Positions 50,119 through 60,955 of a stretch of 64,000 nucleotides of DNA are shown piece by piece. The translations under genes and the position numbers were made by a program. The notes under the pieces are model-generated. The model did no database searches, was not told where the DNA came from, and was given only the letters and a program-made list of their open reading frames with translations. The stretch is from Chara braunii. Lineage: Eukaryota > Streptophyta > Charophyceae > Charales > Characeae. The DNA is taken from NCBI GenBank assembly GCA_003427395.1, contig BFEA01000077.1:3108154-3172153 (forward strand), in the 5' to 3' direction. Position 1 is the first letter of the stretch; every line of letters begins with the position of its first letter.

Positions 50119-50585
50119 CCTTTTTTTTTTTTTTTTTTTTGGGAATTCTTCCCTTCTATATTCTTCTCGCAACTTCTTGCCTTTCACTACCTACCTACCT
50201 ACTCCTAAGGCTATCTATAGGGGACCCCTCACTGTGAAGGGGATATTGCATGTTGCCCCTTGCCCTAGTGGTTAAGGGTGTAGGGTTGGGGCCGCCAGTG
50301 GGGGTCTGGCTAACGCAAAGACTGAGACCTGCCAGTAGCTGCGCCTCCCTTTCTCATCGTCCCCCACCCCTCATCGAGTAGCAGCAGTGGCTATGGCCAA
50401 CACTCTCCCACACACCACACACAACCCACTCGCGCTCACACTCACACCCATGTTGGTCATAGACTCCACTAATACCGATCAGGGGTATCCAGAGGACTAT
50501 CACAGTCCATTGGCACTAATTGCGCCACAGGCGGTCATGGGGCTTCAACCCACAACCTCCTGAATGCCACTTGCGTGCCTTGCTG
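50119..50585 (-). mobile_element. tRNA-derived SINE (copy f), 5'-truncated head
   Basis: It is homologous to the SINE at 11,141-11,681 through CTACCTACC, GGGGGTCTGGCTAACGCAAA, AACACTCTCCCACACACCAC and the B-box end (GGTTGTGGGTTGAAGCCCC in minus sense). The head ends at CACGCAAGTGGCATTC, before the A box, so the 5' end is truncated. The poly(A) tail is the T run 50,119-50,140. No target-site duplication was seen. Confidence 0.8.
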
Positions 50586-50599
50586 GTGTGCAATTATCT

Positions 50600-50760
50600 C
50601 TCTTTTTTATTTATTTTATTATTATTATTTTTTTTACAAGAACTGCCCGAGTGGATGCTAGGGGTGCTGGTAAGAGCAGACACCACTAGCAATCCCGGGT
50701 GGGCTCCATCTATTGGTGGGGAGCAGCACCTGCTGGAAAGCGGGTCCAGCGTCCCTGAAC
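50600..50760 (-). mobile_element. Retroposon 3' end with shared tail, hairpin and A-rich end
   Basis: In minus sense the tail core (50,755-50,702) is followed by the same second half as LINE B: GGGATTGCTAGTGGTGTCTG, CTCTTACCAGCACCCCTAGC. It ends in a T/A-rich tract (50,602-50,636). It abuts the truncated SINE above. Confidence 0.75.
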
Positions 50761-51426
50761 ATCGCAGCTGTTTGTTTCCTCAGACATACACAAGTGATGC
50801 TAGACAGCTGCCAGGCACACCTCTGAGTACCTCTAAGTTCAGAAAATAGGAAAGTAGCGCTTACTGATTTGCCTTACCCGCTTGCCTATCAGACTGCCTA
50901 TACTGAGTCTGAGTTGAGTTGTGGTATAATCAGATCACATGACTGTTGCTCAGGGGAATGAAAGCAGAACACCCCAACCCACGCAGCAAGAAACCATTCA
51001 TGTTCCTATGTTGGAGTCTCGTATTCAGACCATCTGCAGTACCATACCCGTTCCGGCCGTGTCATATTGTGGCTGCTGAAACCATTTGCTGTCCCAGGCC
51101 CAGCCATCGTCCATGATCTGTTCTGTAGCCGGGGATCTTCCGTCGTCCTTTGTTGCCTTGTTGCCAGTATACTTTCTCCTGTCTCATCCCGGCCTCTCAC
51201 CTTTTATTGGGAGATTCCCTTATCTTCTGCTGACTGAGGCCATCACCGCTGATGGGTTGAGGTGCGAATGAGGTGGGGGGGGCCCCGGGCGAGGTTGAGG
51301 GGTGGGGGAGGAGAGGCGCGGTTGGCATTGGGGAGGGAGGCGGGGGGNGGAGTAGTGGCTGGGGGGGAAGGGNGGCAACTGCGGNTGTCTGTGNGGAGAT
51401 AAGGGAGAGCGGGGGGGACCAAACTG

Positions 51427-51429
<3 letters not shown>

Positions 51430-51463
<34 letters not shown>

Positions 51464-52030
51464 AAAACATGCTCCAATCTATTCGTNGGGAGCAGCACNT
51501 GCTGGGAATCNGNCCCAGCGTCCNATATGAAGACATGTACAAAACAATTTATGAACCAATTGAGGTACCGGGGCCATTTACCCGGTTTCAGCTTTGAGAG
51601 TATCCTCCAAGATCGTGAACAAGCTACTGCACTTCGGGATAGATGATGAAAAAACTACGAATCCTTCTTTTTAATCTCTAAACACCTCCTGAAATCCACC
51701 GCAATTTTCCAAACACTCGAGTATCTAAGGGATTTCCAACAGATCATAACAAAGCTCATGAAAACTGACTTATTCTCTGACAAACTCATCCAGGCCTCAC
51801 GCCCCCTATCTGCTAGGTTACAGAGCAACGCGACTCACTCCAGCTCCGGCCAGTGTCGTCCTGTGTCAGCAACCCCCAGCTGTCCCTTAGGATGCCCCCG
51901 CATAGCATCCCCAGATCTCTCTACAAGGCCTCATGCCCTCACCTTCGGCAAGTTACAGGGCATCACCCCGACTCCGGCCAGCGTCGTTCTGACATTGAAC
52001 AGCCACGGATCCTGAATATAACAGTCTTAT
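51430..52030 (-). mobile_element. Retroposon family R3 (copy 2)
   Basis: T run 51,430-51,462 (poly(A) in minus sense), tail core 51,524-51,472 with several ambiguous bases, and a body with repeated AGGCCTCA(C/T)GCCC segments at 51,790 and 51,920. The body aligns with 27.6-27.85 kb, ending near GAACAGCC(A/T)C in both. No tRNA-like head was found. Upstream, 51,273-51,425 is G-rich with ambiguous bases. Confidence 0.65.
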
Positions 52031-52718
52031 TCCAGTGCAGCTTCGTACAAACCACCAGCAGACCCTCGGAGTCCCGAGAGATTCTTCAAACTACCAAGAA
52101 TAACGAGGGTGCTTGTTTTGAAAACTCCAAAAAGAATCAGGAAAAGTCCCACCAAATACAAACAAAGGATATAGAAATTCCTGGCGACCACCTTGGGTTG
52201 GACCTTACCCCTTCGTACGGGACGTTCTGCACGGTGATGGACGCCATCAATTCGCTGTTCGGAACCATCCTCTCCTCTGATGCAAATTTGCAGGTAGGGA
52301 TGTTTGCCTTTCGAATTTGCATATTCTGTGTAGATAGAATTGCATAATTGCCTCCGTTTGCTGGTGGAAACCTCTATAGCTTGTGCCCATGTCCTATCGT
52401 GGCACCGATGTAGGCGAAACTCTTAGGTTCTTAAGGGTTGCTTGGCATGAAGGTTCTATCAAGAGTAGGATTAGGGTTGGGCTTCCCCACAGAAGGCCGA
52501 AATGTAGGCTGCCTCTCTTGTGCTGGGGTGAGGGACGATCACGGTTGTCCACGGGGAGGATGGACAGGGCAAGTAATTAGGGTTGTTTGTGTTTGTGATT
52601 GTTTCGTAATAGGGAGGTAAGTCAATCCCCTCCAAGAGAGGGTAATCAATGCTGCCTCCTGCTGTGTACCCACATGACGGATTCTTAAAAAAATCAGGCT
52701 CCTTGCGCAGATCATTGA
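52031..52718. other. No firm gene; possible exon about 52,160-52,287
   Basis: A plus-strand run with GTFCTVMDAINSLFGTI ends at CAG/GTAGGG, a possible donor. The minus strand over the same bases is also open (SELMASITVQNVPYEG), so strand and reality are uncertain. The rest is unassigned. Confidence 0.25.
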
Positions 52719-52830
52719 AGGGACGTTGGACCCCGTTTCCAGCAGGTGCAGCTCCCCACCAATAGAATGGAGCCATCAACCCTGCGAGGCCTGCTAAAGG
52801 AGGATGCTCTTACCAACTCCTGCTAGCAGG
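52719..52830 (+). mobile_element. Retroposon tail fragment
   Basis: GGGACGTTGGACCCCGTTTC, CAGCAGGTGCAGCTCCCC and ACCAATAGAATGGAGCC are the tail core. GATGCTCTTACCAACTCCTG with the flanking CTGCTA/TAGCAG bases corresponds to the downstream hairpin. No poly(A) remains. Confidence 0.65.
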
Positions 52831-53325
52831 TGCTCTTCTCCCCTGTACCCCTCGTCCCCCTGCCCCACCGCTGCCTCCACCAAAAAGGACCGCCCCTGAT
52901 CATGGACACTCCTCATCGGCCCCAACTTGGGACAGACTCATTTCCCCCCCTACTCCCATTAAGGCATCCAATTCCCACCCAAAGTATGCCTTCGCCGACT
53001 CCTTGCCTGAGGGAGGGGGGGGGGGACCAAACTGCTAGTCGGCTTCTAGCACAAAATTGGTCGGGAGGAAAGAGACTTCAAATTGTTGAGGGGTCTTCTT
53101 TGCCAGACTGGCTCCGATGTTCTCCACAACTTCCATCGTATGTTGTGGGCAGCGTCCATTTCAGAAAACAATATGGCCGAGTCCTACCATAGTTGACAGT
53201 AGGATTCCCGGATTGCTTCTTTGGCCACGGCCCACAGGTTCCTTTTCCTCCCGATAATCCCTGATAAAGTTTTTCCAGGCCTCCTAGGTTGTCATTCTAA
53301 TTACCTCCTCGATGGCTTGCTTTGC

Positions 53326-54077
53326 TTACCGCAACCCAAATTGGTGACTATTCATTTGAAAGGAACATCTAGCTCTCCAAGCCAGCATAAAAACTTGCAG
53401 CCTCACATACGAGAAACGATTGGTGGCGAAGGGGGACCATTTCGCTATCAGATATTGGTTCTTGTCGAGCGGCAGGAGGCCGATGTCCCATGGAATGTGG
53501 CAGCCTGTGAGGGAGTGAAATGTTGCATCCCACCACCTCCATATTTGGGTGATCGTTGGGCAGGCCAGTAGGCAGTGTTCCAATGTTGCCCGCGCCGGAG
53601 GCAACGACCTGTCACAGTAAGTGCAGATGGGGGACAACATGTCTTTCCGTTCACGGTCAGTTCTTGACACTAGCCAATCCGGGGTGGGCAAGCAACGGTG
53701 GAGGATTTGACATTGGATTGCTTTGAGATTCGTAGGCATGATCTCGGAATACTTCGCCCAAGGCAAGGTCTCCATCAGCTGCGAGTTGATAGGTGAGTTT
53801 TGTGCCCATCTGTTAGATATCGTACGGTTGATTATTGCAGGTGGGCTAGAGGCTTAGTATCCCCCTTGACAGAGTAGTCCCATACGTGCATTGATTTTGG
53901 ACCGGGCCACTCCCACTCCCCCGGGTCGAAAGGTAGCCTAGCAAGTGACATTGAGGACTCATACACAAAGAGTCACCCTGGCAGTCTCCCACCACACATG
54001 TGCGAATGAAACCCATCCAACTTACAGTGTCGTCCAGGTCTTCGTTTCGTGCAAGTTTAGAGAATATGGCACCTGGT
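53326..54077 (-). pseudogene. LINE D RT C-terminus and zinc domain
   Basis: LPFDPGEWEWPGPKS (about 53,925) aligns with LPIDPDEWRCQI of LINE A. ALGEVFRDHAYESQ-like frame changes follow, then AIQCQILHRCLPTPDWLVSR, ICTYCDRSL and ATLEHCLLACPT with QIWRWWDATF, the zinc domain. The last part (KWSPFATNRFSYVRLQVFML) precedes a stop at 53,326. Confidence 0.75.
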
Positions 54078-54085
54078 TGGGCAAA

Positions 54086-54120
<35 letters not shown>

Positions 54121-55310
54121 TCCATAATGTTGTAGAGGCCAGTCACTGAGTACACAGTGATCACCTGGAGCAGTAGGCCGTGGATGTCCTGGAATATGGG
54201 ACCACCTCCCATCCCATCCTCATGTCAATACTCCTAGCGCACCCCCTATCCCACTATCCTACCTCAGTGTGACCAGCACTCAGGACCATTACCCTACCAA
54301 TGGGCAGGTAACTTGGACCGAACAACAGTGATAGGCACCAGGGCTGGTGGAAGCGGAATCGGACGAGCCTTGTCAAATGGGAACTTCAGACGCCAGGCCC
54401 AGACAGTTTACTATAGGCCCCAAGAGACTTTGGGCCCTAGGTTTCAGACAGAGTAGCACCCAATGAAGCAGTCTTACCGTCCTTCCCCTAGCTTACCCAA
54501 GGCCAGGCGGAACTCGGACTGGCCTGAGCGACTTATACCCCTACCCTTACCCTAGGGTCTAAGCCTTAGTATATATAGTCACTAGACAGTTCTACCCGAA
54601 TAATAGTAGGAACTCCGGTGGCCCAAACTTGTCCCTACCGCAGATACTAGACCCCACCCAGTGACTAGACCCCACCAGTCTCATAGTTGTGTAGTTCGCA
54701 ATGTCTGTGTATACTCGAAGGTTGTGTATGCTTCGTGTATCGATGTATGAAGATGTACAGACAACACTATGTGTGGAAACTTGTGTATGTAGCCCGTAGG
54801 CCATGTCTAATTTGCAAGCTATGTATATGCCCGAAGGTTGTGTGTGCTCTGTGAATCAATGTATCGAGCTGTATAGGCAACATCATGTGTCTGTATCGAA
54901 GAGAGAACGGGGTAAGCTGGACAAGGACCCCCCCAAGGTCCGAACCAAGTTCGAACCCGTGATTTTGTAATGTGTAATTGAATGACTCTACCATGTGAAC
55001 AATTGGTGGAAATGGCACGAACATGTGATATGTCAGACTGGGGAGGTCAACAAAACACCCAAGACCAACACCCCCAAGCAACCCATGTGAAACCCAGAAC
55101 CAACATACAACACCATGAACAACCCTTGGGTGGTGCGCAGGCAGTGTTTGTAATCGCTAACCTGCGTCATCCCAAGGGGGGGGTGTCCAACCGTGCGTCA
55201 TTCTAACGCCCTGCCGGTGTCCATGTGCAAGGCTACGAATTTGAACCCACAACCTCATACCACAATGCGCATTTCCAACCGGTGCTCTAACCGCTGAGCT
55301 ACATGGGCAA
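54078..55310 (-). mobile_element. SINE-like element with two tRNA-like modules (g, h) inside LINE D
   Basis: TGGGCAA at 54,078-54,084 and 55,304-55,310 is a likely 7-bp target-site duplication. On the minus strand the element starts with TGTAGCTCAGCGGTTAGAGC (A box) and GTTGTGGGTTCAAATTCG (B box) at 55,303-55,237. A second module follows at about 55,010-54,945 (ACATGGTAGAGTC; CACGGGTTCGAACTTGG). An 800-bp body and poly(A) (T run 54,088-54,117) complete it. The body has no recognised ORF. It may be two nested SINEs instead of one dimeric element. Confidence 0.65.
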
Positions 55311-55560
55311 GATCATAAGCTTCCAATGAACACAACCCTGGACCTTGTTTTGTTGGACCCTAAATATTGTGAGAGGGAGGGGCAGGTATGTATGCCTGAT
55401 CACCCAGTCATCCAAACGAAATGTACGGCCTTCTTTGAGGGCTAACCGCCATGATATGGGGAGGGGTTCCCTTAGTTTGGCCAGTTTGTCCTCCACGTTC
55501 TTGACAAATTTCATCTTCAACTGCAGATGGGCGGCAGATGGGCGGCCTTGGCCCAATCAC
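55311..55560 (-). pseudogene. LINE D RT C-terminal region, part before the SINE
   Basis: The open piece encodes EGRTFRLDDWVIRHTYLPLP and NKVQGCVHWK. It aligns with the DWVAGFDHTSQKIVGQVVC region of LINE A. The frame then runs into the SINE head, which begins at 55,310. Confidence 0.65.
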
Positions 55561-55923
55561 CTTTGTGCGGGTCCCACAGACCCCCCACTGTAAAGATGCC
55601 TTTTTTTGCCCATGTCAGCCAAGGTGAGTCTGATGACAATGAGAAGGGTTTTTTATCCTTAGCCAGTACGTAGGGGTTGCCAAAGAGTGGCTACCTCCAT
55701 ATGTTGTGCCATCTGTTGGGGGGTTGTTTTTGTTGTGGGCCACACGTTCTCCAAAGTTTAAGCATAAAGGGTCACATAGGGTCCAGGAGCAGGTCCATCC
55801 TCGCTGTTTGTGCCGGGGTGTGAGCCTGTGTTTGTCGCAGAGGGGGCGAGTAGCTTTCGTGTCGGCTGCTAATGAGAATAGGTGAATGACATGTATGAGG
55901 GCTCTAAGGCTATCGGGGTCTGC

Positions 55924-56578
55924 TCATAATAGCACTGTGAGGTCATCCGCAAATTGCAAAGCCACCGGGATGAGATGGTTGGGAATATTAGAAATGGGCA
56001 CTTTTTTAATCAGAGGGTGAGATCTGATCAGCGAGGCTAGAGCTTCCATTATTATTACAAATAGGAGTGGACCTATGGGGTCCCTTTGTCGCACTGCTCT
56101 TTGTAGGTGTATTGGCTTTGACAGGTGTCCATTAAGCATGATATTAGTGGTAGCCGATTTATGGAGAAGGCTCACCCAGTGGCAGAATACCGGTCCGAAA
56201 TTTATCTTAACCAGACACACGCCCAGGAAGTCTCAGTCCACATGGTCGTATGCTTTCTCAAAGTCAATAAACAAGATGACGACTTGGGCCTTTCGTTGAC
56301 GGGCATACTTAATTCACGTTGACCAGTAGAATGTTGTCTTGAATGTTGCGGTTTGACATGAACCCTGTCTGGTCTGGGTGGATCAATATGTTCATCAGTG
56401 ACAGTAACTTATTAGTTAGTGTCTTGGCCACCATCTTGTAAGGCACAGGGAGGAGAGTTATGGGTCTGTAGTTTGTGATATCCTCCTTTTCACCTTTCTT
56501 GTAAAGGAGTGTAGTGACTCCCTGCCCTATCATACCCGCAAATGTTCCCTCCTTATGTACCGCCTGGATGTACTCCAT
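55924..56578 (-). pseudogene. LINE D reverse transcriptase
   Basis: NYRPITLLPVPYKMVAKTLT and LIHPDQTGFMSNRNIQDNIL are the RT N-terminal blocks. VVILFIDFEKAYDHVD (about 56,240-56,285) holds the first catalytic Asp. RAVRQRDPIGPLL stands for the RQGDPLSP block (Gly to Arg). QFADDLTVLL at 55,942-55,953 keeps the catalytic FADD. Stops after HVD and elsewhere break the frame. This is the best-preserved RT in the window. Confidence 0.9.
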
Positions 56579-57019
56579 AAGGTCAGTGTGGAGAAGATCC
56601 CAAAACTACACCCAGAATTCCTTCGAGAATGAGTCAATGTCGGGTTTTTTTTCATCCGCCATATCCTGTAGGGCCTCCCAGATGTCTTGGGAGGAGAGGG
56701 GCTTATCCAACTCTTGTTTTTGTTCAGTTATCAAGCGTGAGTGAACAACCTCCAATAGCCATTCCCTTGCACTGTGGACCTCTTGGGGGGGCTTGTTGAC
56801 TGTCTAGGATGTGAATAGGCTCCGTAGTATTGGGCAGCATAATCTGCTATGGTATAGGCGTTGAATGCAGCATGAGCCGAATCGTCAAGCTGGTGACTGA
56901 GCCTAGGGACTATGTTGGCCCTCGATCTGGCCTTTGCTTTGTTGAAGAAGGATTTTGTCGTTGTCCCTTTCGTATGTGCCCGCCTATTTTTTGTCTGCAC
57001 CCTCCAGTTCTATGTAGGT

Positions 57020-57370
57020 CTAGAGGTGATCTCGTGCTTCTTGGAGCTTCTCGAAGGAGGGTTGGTGCTGCGGATCGTCCATAAAGTGTTCATCCCAATC
57101 CTCAAGTTCACGCATGAGGCTATCGAGAATGGTTTTGCAGTCTCTTGCGTATTGGATAAAAACTTTTTTGACCCTCTCTCTTAGATGTGCAATGCCTTCG
57201 TTGAGCCAGCGCACCATGTCCCCTGATTTAGGTTTTTGGGTTTGCCAATAGATCCTGAATGTGTTCACCATTTCTTCAAATCTCGTGAGGGGGAGAACGG
57301 ATGTGTTAAATTTGTAAAATCCCGACTCCCTCTGAATATGGGTGTGGAAGGACAGTCTCAGTGTGATCAT
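57020..57370 (-). pseudogene. LINE D endonuclease-RT linker
   Basis: The open frame of 116 codons starts at MITLRLSFHT, continuing the AFDHIMITL end of the endonuclease, and contains WLNEGIAHLRERVKKVFIQY and LMRELEDWDEHF. The composition is helical and charged, as expected between APE endonuclease and RT in plant LINEs. Confidence 0.7.
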
Positions 57371-57976
57371 TATGTGATCAAAGGCTCTGTAGGGGCTGAT
57401 TGTTGTGATTTCAGTCGTTGTAAGTTGTGACCAGCCCCACCAGGTCCTTTGAGACCAAGGTGAGGTTTATCCTCGAGTTTGTTGTACCACGGTCGCCCTT
57501 GGTTGATAGGCAAGTGTAGGCTCTTTGGTTAGGATGCAGCAGTCTGTAAGCATCTTCAAGTTGCCTATCTGCGTAGACCTACGGTCCATTGCAGGGTCAA
57601 GCGTGGTATTGAAGTCTTCGGCCAGGGTAATTGGGGCGTCGTCCAGCAGGTGTTCGTGAAGGGAGAGTCACAAGTCCACCCAAGTAGTGTGGTCATTCGG
57701 AGCATATAGGCTTACTAAATAGAATTATTCTTGTTCATAGGCAACTTTCAGACATACCCATCTCCCTTGTTGACCATTGTATTCCATGTATTTGAGGAGG
57801 GCGGTAACCAGACTGTGACCCCTGCTGATGTCCTTACCTTGGCGGGTGCTGAGAAACTCGCGTAGGGCCAAATAGATTTCGCCTTTGCAATGTGTTGAGG
57901 GGTGTCTTGCAGATGGGTCTCTTGAATGCACACACCCCGCATTTGGTAGTCTACCAGTGATTGGGCATTTAATCAT
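57360..57976 (-). pseudogene. LINE D APE-type endonuclease
   Basis: GVCIQETHLQ (Glu codon 57,919-57,921) is the metal-binding Glu motif. GRWVCLKVAYEQE and YLVSLYAPND (about 57,700-57,770) are the following strand motifs. ITLAEDFNTTLDP (about 57,606) corresponds to the GDFN box with Gly to Glu. AFDHIMITL (about 57,370) is the C-terminal SDH-type box. Frameshifts separate these blocks. The enzyme nicks target DNA to prime reverse transcription. Confidence 0.85.
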
Positions 57977-58049
57977 GTTCCAAATGGAATCCTTTTTATC
58001 TGTTGAGGCTTGAATGAGGCCATTAACATTAAGCGATCATATATCTATG

Positions 58050-60003
58050 TCACCGAGGGTCAATTTTGTTGCCCATTGGGGGAACCTTTTTATCCTTGGG
58101 AAAACGGGGGGTGAAGGGGGGTGCCAAGGGGGGCATGGGGGGTCGAGAGGGGGGATCAGAGGACTGTGTGGGGCCCGATGGAGGGGTCGGTGGAGGTGTG
58201 CAAGTGGGAGGGTGTTGGCTGCTGTGTGCTGAGTGGCAGGGTGGTGACTGTCTGTCTACAGCTCCCAAGGACAACTGGTGGCTAGTGCTGCACTGCAATC
58301 TGTTTGATGGGATCATCGCCTCGTGTTTTTTTGTCTTTTGTATCTCCTCTTTTACTTGGATTTTGACCGGGAGCACAAAGAGTGGATCCTCCCAGTAATT
58401 GTGTTGTTCTAGGCTGGTGTCCTTGAGGAAGATCCTCATAAAGAGGAGGACCCTACTTCGGATCCACGCAAAATTGGTTTCGGATCTGTCAGTGGGGAGG
58501 TCGAGAAGTTGTTGGTGAGAGAGCCAAGTGAAATGCATTCCTATTTTTCCTTTTCTAATTTTCGGGTCACATATCAGTAAGATCGGAATAATGGCTTTGG
58601 GGAAGGAGAGGGAGTTTGGCAGTACTGCTTCCAAAACACCCTCAATCCCGGTCTTTCGGGCCAGTACTTCAGGCACTTGAGGATGACTGCAGTGGAGGGG
58701 TTGCCCCACCACCTTTCCACCATGAGACCGACCTGGGGAACCAGCTCCCCCGGGGTGCGGATTGTTGAACCGTCCATGCCATGGGTCTGAGTTCGAGCAT
58801 CCAGTCTCCTCCTTTTGTCTCCCGTAATATTGGAAAAATGACCACCCCCGGGGCCACCACCATTGGGTCACTATCGTCCGCTTCGAGCTTCACTGATTCC
58901 TTGAGCTTCGCGGGAGGGAGCTCTAAAACATAGTCATCCTCCGATCCCGTCTATGTGGTCTCTTCGTCCTCGTCGTCATGCACAATTTGTGTCCCCCCAT
59001 GATGAGGGACAACCAACCAGTTCGGTTGTGTTTGCTGGTTGCAGTCTTCATTTGGGGCAACAAATAACATGAGAGGTCGGGATTGGATAGGTCATTGGTT
59101 GTGACAGCAGGTGTCTCTGTGGGTGGGAGTGGCAAGTGTGTGGGCGAGTGAGCCATGTTAGAGTGTTGTTCCTTCCCCAGATGTTGTTGTAGTTGTGGGT
59201 GTACTTGTCTGAGGGATGGTGCTTTATAGCCAAATGACAACATCCATCTGCCAATCATGGTGCGACCGCCCGTGGTATGCATTGCAGCGTGGCACACAGT
59301 TCATGCACTAACAGCTTCGGCCAGGCCAGTCCCTCATGGAGGACTGCTTCTTCACAAGTTCCATCATAGCAGTGCTTGTTGTAGTTGGATTTCCCTCCGA
59401 AATGATCGTTGGTGTAGCTCTGTAGCTTGTCTAAGAACTCGTTCACCACCAGAACGATGGCTGGCCCCACGTTCATCCAGTCGATGGCGGAGATAGTTTG
59501 GTACTTTTCAACTGTGGCCAAAACCCTAGGAGCATACATCAGCACCCTCTTGACTTCGCCCCAGTATTGTTGAAGTCTGCTTCTCAGTCTCTCATCTGTC
59601 AACGAGAAGATGTTAATGAGGGTCCAGTCGGTTAAGAATGCCAGTTTTTGTTGGACCTCTTCATTGGCAGAGAGGGTTGGCGGGCCAACCGGGGTCATCG
59701 GCGGGGCCACCTCTACCTCCATATCCTCCGGGGAGGTATGTTCTTGGTCATCCGAAGGGCCACCAGAAGGGGGAGCAGATGTGTCAATGGCCTGGGGTCT
59801 TTGCGCTTCTTCGTACCAGTTCGGGAGTGCGGTCGGGGGCAGTTGAGGATGACACCTTTCCTGCTGTGGGTGCCAATTTTGGTTATCTGTTTGCTGCTGC
59901 CAGAGCCACTGTAGTTGTTGTTGTTGCTGCTGGAGTACTTGTTGTTGCTGGTGCTGATACTGTGCCAGCTGAGCATGCAGCAAACGACAAAAATGTTGCT
60001 CAC
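58050..60003 (-). pseudogene. LINE D ORF1 region
   Basis: 59,983-59,255 encodes 242 residues, beginning with a Gln-rich segment (HQQQQVLQQQQQQ), then an acidic/Pro region, then a helical part with LTDERLRSRLQQYWGEVKRV and AIVLVVNEFLDKLQSYTND. After frame changes, 58,871-58,050 holds HFTWLSHQQLLDLPTDR and a long Pro-rich tail that ends just before the endonuclease. By position this is ORF1, the RNA-binding protein of LINEs. I saw no zinc knuckle. Confidence 0.6.
58104..58165 (+). repeat. G-run tract with quadruplex potential
   Basis: Plus strand shows GGGGGG or similar runs at least five times within 60 bp (GGGGGGTGAAGGGGGG, CAAGGGGGGCATGGGGGG). On the LINE strand this encodes the Pro-rich end of ORF1. 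Confidence 0.75.
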
Positions 60004-60239
60004 ACTCCTTCTACTGCATGATCTGTTGTTGTTGCTGGTGTTGAGTGTGCATTTGGTTCTCCGTTTGGTGCAGCCGCTGCAGTTGATGGCAAAAGCAGAG
60101 GCAAGAGAATTGGTCCACTAACGGTCGACACTCAATCCACAAAGCCTACAATAAGGGAGTACCAATTGGAGGATGGCTAAGACACGGGCCTACATCGCCC
60201 AGATCGTACTCTGCTCACCGATTTTGCGTAGATTGCAAC

Positions 60240-60285
60240 AAGACGCTGGGCCTGTTTCCCAACAGGTGCTGCTCCTCACCATTGC
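60240..60285 (+). mobile_element. Retroposon tail fragment
   Basis: AGACGCTGGGCCTGTTTCCC and AACAGGTGCTGCTCCTCACC match the shared tail core. No poly(A) or body is visible. It lies just beyond the 5' end of LINE D in the opposite orientation. Confidence 0.6.
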
Positions 60286-60353
60286 ATGAAGCATGAACTT
60301 CAAGCCGCCCACAGCCAGCCTGTTGTGTATGACGAACGTGCGGAGGGCACGTG

Positions 60354-60405
<52 letters not shown>
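60354..60405. repeat. GA microsatellite
   Basis: About 25 GA units, uninterrupted. Confidence 0.95.
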
Positions 60406-60410
<5 letters not shown>

Positions 60411-60506
60411 TGGACACACATGAGAAACAACAACTGAGTCAAGGTCCAGTCCGACTCGATGAACGAACGAATCAAAGAATGAATGAACCAACCGACTGAC
60501 TGCCGG

Positions 60507-60549
60507 ACCTGGGCCTAGGCCGAAGTGATATATCGGCCTAGGTCCAGGT
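60507..60549. repeat. Inverted repeat, 17-bp arms
   Basis: ACCTGGGCCTAGGCCGA and TCGGCCTAGGTCCAGGT pair with one mismatch around AGTGATATA. A second, looser stem (GACCAG/CTGGTC with AGGCC/GGCCT inside) follows at about 60,571-60,603. Confidence 0.8.
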
Positions 60550-60814
60550 ACAGGAACAACCTGGTACCGGACCAGAGTCAGGCCGACGGCCTCAAACTGG
60601 TCTGGTCTCACTGCCGGGCCGTAGGGGTACCGCTACACGATCCTCGGACCTGTGAATGGATCAAGCGATACATCAAACACGCTATCCGCTGAAATAGCGG
60701 AAACCCAGAAGGAACGACAAAGGAAACAATCCTAGATGCAGAGCAGGCTCCATGCAGAAAAAAAGATGCAATGCAGACTAAGCCTCAAGTCTAATCTATG
60801 CAACAATGTTCGGT

Positions 60815-60955
60815 CTGAGTCGACCCAAAAAGCAGAAAAATGTCTGACCTGTGTCGGCCAAAAAATAGAAAAATGTATGATCTGTGTCGGCCAAGAAAGA
60901 GATAAATGTCTTACCTGTGTTGGCCAAGAAAGAGAAAAATGTCTCCTGAGCCAAG
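60815..60955. repeat. 33-bp minisatellite, about four copies
   Basis: Each unit contains GAAAAATGT and CTGTGTCGGCCAA-type ends; the period is 33 bp. On the plus strand it keeps an open frame with CLTCVGQ repeated every 11 residues, but this is likely incidental. It probably lies in the 3' non-coding part or LTR of the chromovirus. Confidence 0.8.

Larger units (their letters stand above)
53040..60003 (-). mobile_element. LINE D, near full length, split by a SINE insertion
   Basis: The minus-strand order is ORF1 (about 60,003-58,050), APE-type endonuclease (57,976-57,360), linker (57,370-57,020), reverse transcriptase (56,578-55,924), RT C-terminal region (to 55,311), then a SINE (54,078-55,310), then the remaining RT C-terminal region and zinc domain (54,077-53,326). 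Matching both halves to LINE A shows the coding sequence continues across the SINE. Length without the SINE is at least 5.7 kb. The 3' end could not be fixed; no tail motif in the right orientation follows directly. Numerous stops and frameshifts make it inactive. Confidence 0.8.

Noticed and set aside
52137-52322. Candidate host exon around 52.2 kb
   Set aside because: Both strands are open, splice signals are weak and no family is recognisable, so it was noted only as a possibility.
55237-55310. Possible functional tRNA gene (module h)
   Set aside because: The start GCCCATG nearly pairs with CATGGAC downstream, but the T-stem and anticodon stem do not pair, so it is a degenerate tRNA-derived SINE head.
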